A stretch of DNA of 64,000 nucleotides, from contig NZ_FQWZ01000003.1 in assembly GCF_900129825.1 (NCBI RefSeq), forward strand, positions 364,353 to 428,352. Reading direction: 5' to 3'. Positions 56,643 to 64,000 of this stretch are shown piece by piece. The notes beneath the pieces were generated by a model. It was not told where the DNA came from, did not search any database, and was given only the letters and a program-made list of their open reading frames with translations. The position numbers and the translations under genes are program-made. How positions within the stretch are numbered: the stretch's first letter is position 1; every line of letters starts with the position of its first letter. The DNA comes from Hydrocarboniphaga daqingensis (GTDB lineage Bacteria > Pseudomonadota > Gammaproteobacteria > Nevskiales > Nevskiaceae).

Positions 56643-57877
56643 TAGTTGGTCAAATGAGAAAGGTGTTTGCGGTAGGCGACAAAGCCGATCCACAGCGAAA
56701 ACAGTGTCCACAATCCGATGTAAACCCAACTCCCCGGTGAATCATATGCGGACAGCATTTCTCCGCGAGCAAGATCGACACCGTGCAGAATCGGATTCCA
56801 GATGATGTAGGGCGCGATCAGATCCGGAATCTGTTCCATTGTAAAAAAGGCACCCGACAGAAAAAGCAATGGCCTGTTCATCATGTCGACAAATCGGCGG
56901 ATTTCTTGGTTCTTGGTGATGTAGACGTCAGCCCACAAACCAAGTCCGAGCGCCAGAGAAAAGAGTAGACCGATGGCGGCGAAGAATCCGAGCAGATTAT
57001 CCGCCTCGACAGGACGTCCAATCCACAGTAATACGAATACGATGACAAACTTGAGTGCCAGCATCATCATCAACTCAATGACTGCGGCAACCAAAACTGC
57101 ATCGATAGGACGAACCTGACGATAGCTAAAGATGCCCTTTGCTGCCGAAATCGATCCCATGCAGCTATTGAATACGCGGATGAAGATAAAGAACGAGATC
57201 ACGCCGATGGAGTGATAATAAAACCCATCTACGCCGCCTTCCTCTCCTCCGAACTTGCCGCCCCCTCGGCCGGCCAGCATGCGTGAGCCACGCAGCAAGG
57301 CCATATAAAACAGGGGCTCGGCGATCGCCAGAAAGTACCCGAAGCGCTGGCTGCCATAACGCAGCTTCATTTGCCGCAGGAACAACGCCGTGAATGAGTC
57401 CGCGAAAATCCGCAAGCTGTTGCGTTGCGGTGGAGGCGGCAGCGGCGGCAACTCCGGCAAAGTCAGTACAGCGGAGCTGATCTTGGGCTGGCCTGTCTCG
57501 GTGGCCGCTGCCGTTGCAGCGGGAGGCGAAGGAGTGGGCGACTGCGGCGGTGGAGCCGGTGTCTGATGCTCCGCGCCTTTGCACAAGGCCGGGCTACCCG
57601 AAAGATCGCGCTCTGCCCCAACGGGCCGAACCGACACAAGATCAGAAGCCTGGAGTTGCTCGCCCTCGGGGATGGCTAAAAAGAAGCCACACAGCCCTGT
57701 CGGATGGAGTCCCTTCGCTTTAACGTCGGCCCGTAGACGATCCGCCAGAATCGTCTTGTAGGGCACACCGTTGATCTTGACGTCGAGACTGAGCGGCGCG
57801 CCGTCGCCCTCGGCGTCCATCGCCCAGCCGCGGATTTCGCGGGGGCTGACACGATCCAGGTGTCCAATTACGCGCAT
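56642..57877 (-). CDS. kpsM: capsule ABC transporter permease (KpsM type) with extra N-terminal module
   Basis: 411 residues against about 260 for usual KpsM. Residues 1-100 form an extra module: RVSPREIRGWAMDAEGDG, then GLHPTGLCGFFLAIPEG. It matches the C-terminus of the sulfotransferase at 49457. A Pro/Ala-rich linker follows (about 103-150, TPAPPPQSPTPSPPAA). The ABC-2 permease domain starts at about 152 with six helices, RQMKLRYGSQRFGYFLAIAEP and NPILHGVDLARG. It also has a Gly-rich loop (GRGGGKFGGEEGG) in the first periplasmic part. First gene of the export operon. Confidence 0.92.
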   Translation of the reverse strand: MRVIGHLDRVSPREIRGWAMDAEGDGAPLSLDVKINGVPYKTILADRLRADVKAKGLHPTGLCGFFLAIPEGEQLQASDLVSVRPVGAERDLSGSPALCKGAEHQTPAPPPQSPTPSPPAATAAATETGQPKISSAVLTLPELPPLPPPPQRNSLRIFADSFTALFLRQMKLRYGSQRFGYFLAIAEPLFYMALLRGSRMLAGRGGGKFGGEEGGVDGFYYHSIGVISFFIFIRVFNSCMGSISAAKGIFSYRQVRPIDAVLVAAVIELMMMLALKFVIVFVLLWIGRPVEADNLLGFFAAIGLLFSLALGLGLWADVYITKNQEIRRFVDMMNRPLLFLSGAFFTMEQIPDLIAPYIIWNPILHGVDLARGEMLSAYDSPGSWVYIGLWTLFSLWIGFVAYRKHLSHLTN

Positions 57878-57978
57878 AAAAGTCTATACACCGAGGCTGA
57901 TTACGAGCGCACCATTGGCATTGCCGCCGCCGCAAGCAGCATCACAAGCGCCGGCTGCCGAGGTGTGCTGCCGGGTGG

Positions 57979-58500
57979 TCAGCGAGACTTTTTCGACTTT
58001 GATTTCTTCGGCGCTCGGAAGGTAGATGTACCTTCGGCGCTGGCGGCGGCTGCGCTGGCGGACTCCGTCGCCGCGGGCGCTTTTGCCGGTACGCCGGCCT
58101 GTTCAGCCGGCTTGCTGTCCGTTTTTTCCTTAATGGTCAGAAGGTTCTGAGAACGCAACTGGCGAATCAACTTGTTCGCCGAGCTCGCAACGTCCTGCGC
58201 TAAGGCTTTTGCGTCGGCGCTGGTACCTTGCGTTTTAAACCATGCGCGAGCCTGTGCAAGCTGTTCGGTCAGAGTGCGCGCGGCGTACTCCCGCGCGAGG
58301 TTGGTTTGGGCGTTCCGCGATGCCAGCCATGCGACGACCTGCTTCTTCTCGTCGTCCGTCAACTGACTCTTGAGGTCGGCCGACAATTCCGGATTCTTGA
58401 CTGCCATGTGCCCGACGAGCACGGCGCGTCCCTTCTTCGACTCGTTGTCGTACACAGTGCGAATCAGTTGGATGACCTTGTTCCGCTGCCGGATATGCAT
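57979..58500 (-). CDS. unrecognised protein with basic C-terminal tail
   Basis: 173 residues from ATG 58500, chosen because MHIRQRNKVIQLIRTVYD looks like a conserved N-terminus; an ATG at 58608 would add 36 residues of little character. A helical core (SADLKSQLTDDEKKQVVAWL; LAQDVASSANKLIRQL) is followed by an Ala/Lys-rich tail ending FRAPKKSKSKKSR. A DNA- or RNA-binding tail is suggested by composition only. Upstream of kpsM on the same strand, 101 bases away. Confidence 0.65.
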   Translation of the reverse strand: MHIRQRNKVIQLIRTVYDNESKKGRAVLVGHMAVKNPELSADLKSQLTDDEKKQVVAWLASRNAQTNLAREYAARTLTEQLAQARAWFKTQGTSADAKALAQDVASSANKLIRQLRSQNLLTIKEKTDSKPAEQAGVPAKAPAATESASAAAASAEGTSTFRAPKKSKSKKSR

Positions 58501-58892
58501 GGGCGTTAGCTCTACGTGATGTGGGATGTGCAGCAAAGTCGATGCCGCTGGGGCCGATAACGGGCAATATATTGCCTGCGCCGCTTTCGTTGCGTCAACG
58601 GCGTTCATTTCATGCGCCGCCCAGCCGATACCGGTCGAGCGTCCAGTTGGCTCTGCTCAAACAAATCAATAAAGTTACAATTTGGTCAAGCACTTGACGA
58701 TGCCGGGCGAGATGTTCGGAGGTCTGTGGTGTCCAGCGAACCGCGGTGCGTGCGCCTCGCCACTGGCACAGCAGCGTGTCGTCAAAGCAAACCGCGCCAC
58801 CGATGGGAGGCATTTTTGAGTTGCAGAGATTTCACTTGGGCCACTCGTCAACCCGTGACCCCGAGTCTGGTATCCGGGGCCGAGGTTCGGTG
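58501..58892. other. divergent intergenic region of the two capsule operons
   Basis: 392 bases between the minus-strand gene at 58500 and the plus-strand operon at 58893. Around 58655-58700 it is locally AT-rich and has TTGACC on minus (58684-58689) and TTGACG on plus, but neither has a convincing -10 at 16-18 bases. A 67-codon minus-strand frame here has no Shine-Dalgarno and is not called. Confidence 0.4.
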
Positions 58893-59816
58893 ATGGCTGA
58901 CCATTCCGTGGTGCTTCACCTCGGGGCGCATAAGACCGCCACGACCTACCTCCAGCGGCTGTTTTTCAAAAATCGGCAGCTGCTCGAATCAGATCTCGGT
59001 TTTGGCTACGTGCCCATGTTCCGCCTTCGAGCTGACGTCACCACGCGTCTGGATCGCGCCGATTCGCAGCCGGAGCGGTCGCAGATGGTCGAGGCGCTGC
59101 GCGGCTATGGCGTCGGCCTCGCATCCGACGGCCGCAGAGTTCTGCTTTCCGACGAAAACCTTATTGGCGACTGCGCCGAGATCATGCGCTCCGGGAAGTT
59201 GTATCCGCGCGTGCTGACTCGGCTACGGCGCCTACGTGAGTTGCTGGGCCAGGAGCCGCGCGAGATCTGGTTTGCCGTCCGGGCCTATGACCACTTTTTG
59301 GCCTCTGCTTATGTCGAAGCAAACCGACATGCCAAAGAGTTTTTGTCATGGGATGCAACGGCGGCCCGAGTCGATCTGTCGCGTCGACGTTGGCCTCAAG
59401 TTCTGGCCGATGTCCGAACCGTGTTTCCCGGCGCCCGTGTCAGGGTTTGGGCGTTTGAACAGTTCGTCGCTGACGACCGGTCGGTAATACGCCATCTGAT
59501 CGGCGAGGGGGCCGCCCGGCTTGTATACATCGAAGAGGCCGTTCGTGCCTCATCGTCGGCTGACGCCATGCGAGTCGCCGAACTGTTGAGTCAAACGCTC
59601 GGACCTGCGGCAGCGGCGTCGGTGTTTGCCGAGCTAGATGCGCTGTTGCCCAAATCGGCAACGCGGTTGGGCTTCAGTCCCTGGTCGGATGACGACAAAG
59701 CCGCGTTTCGCCGATTGTACGAGGCCGATCTTCAGCAGCTTGGACAAGCTGGCGGCCTAGAGTTGATCTCGGTTGCCGACCAGGTTGCTGCACCTCGCCC
59801 GACCGCCGCGATATGA
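58893..59816 (+). CDS. sulfotransferase-like protein (HxGxHKTATT type)
   Basis: 307 residues from ATG 58893 with GAGG seven bases upstream. N-terminal VVLHLGAHKTATTYLQRLFF is the phosphosulfate-binding loop of a subgroup common in polysaccharide loci. LLSDENLIGDCAEIM and EIWFAVRAYDHFLASAYVE, the latter with the second phosphate site, follow. First gene of the plus-strand operon; overlaps the next by four bases. Confidence 0.78.
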   Translation: MADHSVVLHLGAHKTATTYLQRLFFKNRQLLESDLGFGYVPMFRLRADVTTRLDRADSQPERSQMVEALRGYGVGLASDGRRVLLSDENLIGDCAEIMRSGKLYPRVLTRLRRLRELLGQEPREIWFAVRAYDHFLASAYVEANRHAKEFLSWDATAARVDLSRRRWPQVLADVRTVFPGARVRVWAFEQFVADDRSVIRHLIGEGAARLVYIEEAVRASSSADAMRVAELLSQTLGPAAAASVFAELDALLPKSATRLGFSPWSDDDKAAFRRLYEADLQQLGQAGGLELISVADQVAAPRPTAAI

Positions 59817-60703
59817 GTACTGGTTATCTATTGCTGGTTCACGACCAGCCTGCACAGGTCCGTCGGCTGGTTTCGGCGCTGCAGGGCCCGGGTGTTAGCT
59901 TCATCGTTCATGTCGATGCCAAGGCCGACAGGGCTTCGTTTGTAGTGGCATTGCGTGGGCTTTCGGGTGTGCACGTGCTGCCGCCGTCGGCGAGTGTCGC
60001 GGTCAACTGGGGCGGATATAGCCAGACGCAGGCCATGCTCAATCTTTGCGCAGCAGGGCTTGAGCAATGTACCGACGCTCATCGCTTTACGTTGCTAAGT
60101 GGCGCCTGCTATCCGGTCGCCAGCAACGCGCGGCTGCAGGCGCTGGCGTCATCTCCTGCCCTGATGATCGACCTGAAGCTGACGCCGCCCGAACTGCCCC
60201 GCTACGAGCGGGTTCGGCACTATCACCTGTCGGACCATCCGTTGACCAACCGGCGCGGCAGCACCGACCGGAGTCCGCGCGAGCGCAGTTACATTCGTTA
60301 TATCAAGGACTTCGTGTCATCACTGCCGCCACGGCCACCGTTCCCGGTGCCGCTTTACTACGGGCCTACGTGGTGGTCATTGACTCGCCCGGCACTGGAG
60401 TACGTGATGCGACACTGCCGAGAGCACCCCGAACTGCTAACGGAGTTCCGTTACTCCGCCCACGCTGACGAGCATCTGGTCCATACCATTCTCGGCAATT
60501 CGCATTGGGCCGAGGCGAGTATCGGCTGTGGCCACTACTATGTCTGGGAGGAGCACCCCAAGCGACACTGCCGAACGCTCGACATCAGCGATCTCGATCG
60601 CATCCCGCCGACGGCGTTGTTCGTAAGAAAGGTCGATCCTGCAGGTTCGGCTGAGCTGCTCGAGCGGCTCGACCAAGCGCGCGCCCCAACAGAGGCGCCT
60701 TGA
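59813..60703 (+). CDS. GT14-family (core-2/I-branching type) glycosyltransferase, copy 1
   Basis: 296 residues. GYLLLVHDQPAQVRRLVSAL, VHVDAKAD, VAVNWGGYSQTQAML, LLSGACYPVAS and YGPTWWSLTRPALEYVM are the hallmarks of the Branch/GT14 family (animal core-2 beta-1,6-GlcNAc transferases and xylosyltransferases). No membrane anchor. In bacteria it probably adds branches to the capsule or O-chain. Coupled to the sulfotransferase upstream. Confidence 0.87.
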   Translation: MSTGYLLLVHDQPAQVRRLVSALQGPGVSFIVHVDAKADRASFVVALRGLSGVHVLPPSASVAVNWGGYSQTQAMLNLCAAGLEQCTDAHRFTLLSGACYPVASNARLQALASSPALMIDLKLTPPELPRYERVRHYHLSDHPLTNRRGSTDRSPRERSYIRYIKDFVSSLPPRPPFPVPLYYGPTWWSLTRPALEYVMRHCREHPELLTEFRYSAHADEHLVHTILGNSHWAEASIGCGHYYVWEEHPKRHCRTLDISDLDRIPPTALFVRKVDPAGSAELLERLDQARAPTEAP

Positions 60704-60715
60704 TAGCGCATCCAA

Positions 60716-61642
60716 ATGAAACTTATCTATCTCCTGCTCGCGCACGATCAGCCGAAACAATTGCGACGTCTGGTTTCTGCGCTCAATTGCGACGATGTGG
60801 CGTTCTGCATTCATATCGACCAGAAGGCGAGCCTCGCTCCATTCATGATCGAGCTTGCCGGGATGCCGAACGTTCAGTTCGTCGATGACCGGGTATCGGT
60901 CAACTGGGGTGGGTTCAGTCAGACCGAAGCCATCATGCGATTAATGCGCACGGCGCTGGCCTGTTGGCCTGATTCGAAGCGTATGTACCTGATCAGCGGC
61001 TCGTGCTATCCCCTGGCGTCCAATACGCAGTTGCTAGCGACCTGCGACACCGACGATCAGCTGATCAAGGCCAAGTTTTTCAAGCCGGGTACGCCGCGCG
61101 CTGAGCGTGCCAGTCGCTACAACATCTCCGACCACCCGTACCTCAACAAGCGGTGGGTGAACATGGCGCGTGAGCGCACCGACCGAAACGTGCTGCTGGA
61201 ACTACAGCAATACATCGGCGAGTTCCTCGAAAAGCTCCCGCCCAAGCCCGACTTGGGTATGCCGTTTCACGGTGGTGCGACATGGTGGGGTCTGACCGCG
61301 GATGCCGTTCGCTATGTGCTCGATTATTGCGATCAGCACCCTGCATTTGTCGACTACTTCAGGTTTTCGCTGCACGCCGACGAATCCATGGTCCATACCT
61401 TAATCGCCAACTCCTCATTTCCAATCAAGAAGGGTATGAAGGCGTTCCACTACGTTGACTGGTCACCGGCCAGCATCGCCAGGAAAAAGTATCTGGATGT
61501 CGACTCGCTCGACAAAGTGGACTGGGTGTCGCAGCTGTTTATCCGAAAAGTGCACCCTGATTTGTCGTCGGCGTTGATGGACCGTATCGACGAGCGCCGT
61601 GCTGCTCCGGATCAGGTCGTCTGGGGTACCTATGGCGATTGA
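60716..61642 (+). CDS. GT14-family (core-2/I-branching type) glycosyltransferase, copy 2
   Basis: 308 residues, a clear paralogue of the previous gene: LIYLLLAHDQPKQLRRLVSA, IHIDQKAS, VSVNWGGFSQTEAIM, LISGSCYPLAS, GGATWWGLTADAVRYVL and SLHADESMVHTLI. The two copies diverge enough to suggest different acceptors. It overlaps the following gene by 11 bases. Confidence 0.87.
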   Translation: MKLIYLLLAHDQPKQLRRLVSALNCDDVAFCIHIDQKASLAPFMIELAGMPNVQFVDDRVSVNWGGFSQTEAIMRLMRTALACWPDSKRMYLISGSCYPLASNTQLLATCDTDDQLIKAKFFKPGTPRAERASRYNISDHPYLNKRWVNMARERTDRNVLLELQQYIGEFLEKLPPKPDLGMPFHGGATWWGLTADAVRYVLDYCDQHPAFVDYFRFSLHADESMVHTLIANSSFPIKKGMKAFHYVDWSPASIARKKYLDVDSLDKVDWVSQLFIRKVHPDLSSALMDRIDERRAAPDQVVWGTYGD

Positions 61643-62351
61643 GCGTCGGTTCGTCATCTTTACGGCGGCGCGAACCGGATCCAATGCCCTGGTTTCATCT
61701 CTGGCCGCCAGCAGCGAGATCCACTGTGATTACGAGCTGTTTCACCCGGAGCAGATTTACTGCACAGCCGGTCTGACGCAGAAGACCATCCAGCAACGCA
61801 ATCGTGACCCTAAGGCGTTTCTCGACGACCTAATTCTAAATGCGTCGAAACACAAGCCGTCGGCTCGCGTTTACGGCTTCAAGATTTTCTTCACGCACAA
61901 CCGCAAAGCGCGGGAGTACCTGCTCAACGATCGTTCCTGGGCCAAGGTCATCCTCCAACGCGAGAATGTGTTGGATCAGTTCATATCTCACAAAATCGCC
62001 GCGGGCTCGGAGATGTGGGACACGACCAATGTCGCCGTCAAAAGCGTGTCGCGGATCCGATTTGTGCCGGCACAGTTTGATCTGTTCGTCGAGCGGCTCG
62101 AGCGTCAAGGCAGCGAAACCCGCGCTTTTCTGCAGCAGACGCAGCAACCGTTTTTCGAGATTGGATATTCCGACGTAGAGGCGAATCGGTACGAACCGCT
62201 GTGTCATTACTTGCAGGTTCAGCCGACTGACAATATGGCGCCGCGGATCGGCAAGCAAAACAAGCGTCAAACGGCTCTCAAGTTGGTCAATCCCGAGGTC
62301 GCCCGGGCGCATCTTGCCACTCGAGGCCTCGGCCACCTCTGGGTGGATTGA
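61632..62351 (+). CDS. sulfotransferase-like protein (NodH/Stf0-like)
   Basis: 239 residues from ATG 61632. RRFVIFTAARTGSNALVSSL is the NodH/Stf0-type PAPS loop, FHPEQIYC follows in the conserved place, and KVILQRENVLDQFISHKIA is the second phosphate site. NodH-type enzymes sulfate glycolipids or oligosaccharides. Fourth sulfotransferase-like gene of the locus. Confidence 0.8.
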   Translation: MAIERRFVIFTAARTGSNALVSSLAASSEIHCDYELFHPEQIYCTAGLTQKTIQQRNRDPKAFLDDLILNASKHKPSARVYGFKIFFTHNRKAREYLLNDRSWAKVILQRENVLDQFISHKIAAGSEMWDTTNVAVKSVSRIRFVPAQFDLFVERLERQGSETRAFLQQTQQPFFEIGYSDVEANRYEPLCHYLQVQPTDNMAPRIGKQNKRQTALKLVNPEVARAHLATRGLGHLWVD

Positions 62352-62418
62352 GTTTCGCAGTACGATTCATAGACCGGTCAGACAACATCGGCCGCCTCCA
62401 ATAATAACGATAGAACCC

Positions 62419-63447
62419 ATGCACCTTCAGATCGACCAAACCCAACTCGCCCGCCTCGCGGCAATGCCCGAGACTCTCAAGTACGAAGGCGAATTCGGCG
62501 CGGAACTGGTCACCTTCATCCCGTTCGTTTACTGGTGCCATTGCATCGGCCTGTTCAAAGGACGCAAGGTGTCGACCTACAAGGGCATGCGCCCTCTCTA
62601 TTACTTTCTAGGCGACGACCAGGTTATCGAGCGGGACGACACTCGGCATTGGGTCCCGTTTGCTCAGCGCAAATCGCCGGATCAGTGGCTGGTGCTGCCC
62701 AATGCCAACGAACACACGTCGGTGCGCAGCCCGATGGAATACTTCCCTGATTATCGGTCTGCTTTTTCAACCGGGGAGCTGACGTTTGATAAGCCGCTGG
62801 TTGTCATTCACAACAAATACAATCTTGAGTGGAACAACGAACCGCCACGCAACTTTTTCTCGCTCGAGGACCTCGAGGAGATGTTCAATCTACTGAAGGG
62901 CGGATATCAGGTGGTGTACATCCGCCACGGCATGGGCGGCGTTTCGCAGGGATACAGCCTGGACCACAATCAGTTGATGGATTTCGGCGATGCCGATCTG
63001 CTGACGCGTCATCCCGAAGTATTATCGTTCAACGCGCTCCACGAACGCTTCAAAGATCGCTTCTCGGTCAACGCCTTCAAGGCGGCGCTTTATGCCAAAA
63101 GCTATCGGTTCATATCGGTACAGGGCGGCGGCGCCTACCAATGCGCAATGTATTCTGGGTCGGGACTGCTGATCTATCACAAGGACGGCCCTGAGATTCA
63201 TCATTCGTATTCCAAGGGATTCTTCACGCGAACCGCCAATCCAGCGCCGTTGTTGCTGGTAGCAACCAACCGCGCTGAGTTAATGGCAGGTGTGCAGGCT
63301 ATCGGTAGTGGCTTCGTGTTCAGCGGACGGTTCATTCCCGGATCAAAGCACATCAACCGAATGAAGCGTCTGTCGCCGCACCGGTTCAAGCCCAAGCGGC
63401 CAGCGAAGTACGGCATGGCGGAGTTGCCAGTTCACCTTGTTCAATAA
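62419..63447 (+). CDS. unrecognised protein family, tandem copy 1
   Basis: 342 residues from ATG 62419. Not recognised. Marked segments: EFGAELVTFIPFVYWCHCIG, RKVSTYKGMRPLYYFLGDDQ, FDKPLVVIHNKYNLEWN, YQVVYIRHGMGG and RFISVQGGGAYQCAMYSGSG. The last resembles the donor-side strand-loop of some GT-B type glycosyltransferases (GT61 and fucosyltransferase-like), so a transferase is possible but unproven. No signal peptide. The neighbour at 63470 is a close paralogue. Confidence 0.75.
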   Translation: MHLQIDQTQLARLAAMPETLKYEGEFGAELVTFIPFVYWCHCIGLFKGRKVSTYKGMRPLYYFLGDDQVIERDDTRHWVPFAQRKSPDQWLVLPNANEHTSVRSPMEYFPDYRSAFSTGELTFDKPLVVIHNKYNLEWNNEPPRNFFSLEDLEEMFNLLKGGYQVVYIRHGMGGVSQGYSLDHNQLMDFGDADLLTRHPEVLSFNALHERFKDRFSVNAFKAALYAKSYRFISVQGGGAYQCAMYSGSGLLIYHKDGPEIHHSYSKGFFTRTANPAPLLLVATNRAELMAGVQAIGSGFVFSGRFIPGSKHINRMKRLSPHRFKPKRPAKYGMAELPVHLVQ

Positions 63448-63469
63448 ATCGCGGGTTGGGGATGCGCGC

Positions 63470-64000
63470 ATGAGTCACGACAACAAAACGGCTGCCTATT
63501 TCGGTGCGCGCGATTTGCCGGACGTGATTGACTACGTCGGCGAATTTGGGGCGGAGCTGGTTACGTTTCTGCCCTTCGTCTATTGGCTATATCGCGCCGG
63601 CCAACTAGGTGACCGCAAAGTGTCGACCTATCGCGGTATGCGCCCGCTTTATTTTTTTCTGAGCGATGATCAGTTGATCGAAAAAGACGAGCCGCGTCGA
63701 TTCGTTGGCTACCAAAAGCGCACTGATCCTTCGATATGGGGATTCATTCCCAATCCGAACGAACTGATCGCAACCCGGAACGCCTATGAGGCCTTTCCGA
63801 ATTATCGCAAGCAATTTCAGTCGACGCGTTTTTCGTTCGATAAACCTTTGCTCGTGGTTCACAACAAGTTCAACCGCGAATGGAACTCCGATACGCCAGT
63901 CAACTTCTTCTCCATTGATCAATTGGAGCAGATGTTCTCGCGGCTGAAAGGGTACTACCAGATCGTTTATCTCCGACATGGTCGCAGCGGTAGCGTAGAC
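63470..64000 (+). CDS. unrecognised protein family, tandem copy 2 (3' end outside the window)
   Basis: An ATG at 63470, preceded by GGGGA, opens a frame that runs to the last base (177 codons). It repeats the segments of the gene before it: EFGAELVTFLPFVYWLYRAG, RKVSTYRGMRPLYFFLSDDQ, FDKPLLVVHNKFNREWN and YQIVYLRHGRSG. The operon evidently continues beyond the window. Confidence 0.8.
   Translation, partial: MSHDNKTAAYFGARDLPDVIDYVGEFGAELVTFLPFVYWLYRAGQLGDRKVSTYRGMRPLYFFLSDDQLIEKDEPRRFVGYQKRTDPSIWGFIPNPNELIATRNAYEAFPNYRKQFQSTRFSFDKPLLVVHNKFNREWNSDTPVNFFSIDQLEQMFSRLKGYYQIVYLRHGRSGSVD

Noticed and set aside
58610-58813. A 67-codon minus-strand frame in the divergent intergenic region
   Set aside because: No Shine-Dalgarno, no family resemblance, and it covers the expected promoter area.
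57878-58892. JUMPstart/ops element (GGCGGTAG) upstream of the capsule genes
   Set aside because: I looked for the ops octamer on both strands upstream of kpsM and in the divergent gap and did not find it; RfaH-type control is therefore not supported.

Overview
The window is chromosomal DNA from a GC-rich gammaproteobacterium. The conserved order ispB / rplU-rpmA-obgE-proB / rpsT / murJ-ribF-ileS-lspA-ispH followed by a pilE-pilY1-pilX-pilW-pilV-fimT minor pilin operon is typical of Pseudomonas-, Xanthomonas- and Nevskia-like bacteria. A Nevskiales/Solimonadaceae-type host is my best guess, but this is inference from gene order and families only. I saw no integrase, transposase, phage gene or CRISPR array.

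Layout. 1-1345: the end of a linalool dehydratase/isomerase-like gene and a tiny ORF. 1394-16729: housekeeping block (tRNA-Pro, polyprenyl diphosphate synthase, a 12-repeat Ig-like lipoprotein, ribosomal proteins L21, L27 and S20, Obg, glutamate 5-kinase, MurJ, RibF, IleS, LspA, IspH). 16787-24006: a minus-strand type IV pilus minor pilin/PilY1 operon. 24129-28584: a ThiO-like oxidase and then a second, plus-strand set of four minor pilin-like genes. 28636-40818: tRNA-Thr and a mixed block (DMT transporter, luciferase-like monooxygenase, PpnN, YciB, M4 metalloprotease, DUF2058 protein, glycine-zipper lipoprotein, DjlA, FKBP, MOSC, GST, SDR, TSUP transporter).

40886-64000 is a large surface-polysaccharide region. 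It holds all four dTDP-L-rhamnose genes (rfbBCD on minus, rfbA on plus), an H-NS-like gene, a WecA/MraY-type sugar-1-phosphate transferase, and a long minus-strand operon for ABC-type capsule export (kpsM-kpsT-kpsE-kpsD). That operon continues through a small ORF, a two-domain GT2, two sulfotransferases, a GT61 and another GT2. A divergent plus-strand operon carries two more sulfotransferase-like genes, two tandem GT14 (core-2/I-branching type) enzymes and two tandem members of a family I do not recognise; the last runs off the window.

Taken together, the right-hand third looks like a locus for a rhamnose-containing, probably branched and sulfated, capsule-like polysaccharide exported by a Kps-type ABC system. 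Its most striking feature is a roughly 90-residue module that forms the N-terminus of the ABC permease and the C-terminus of a sulfotransferase in the same operon. The pilus region is unusual in having two divergent minor pilin sets and a PilY1 whose von Willebrand metal site appears lost.
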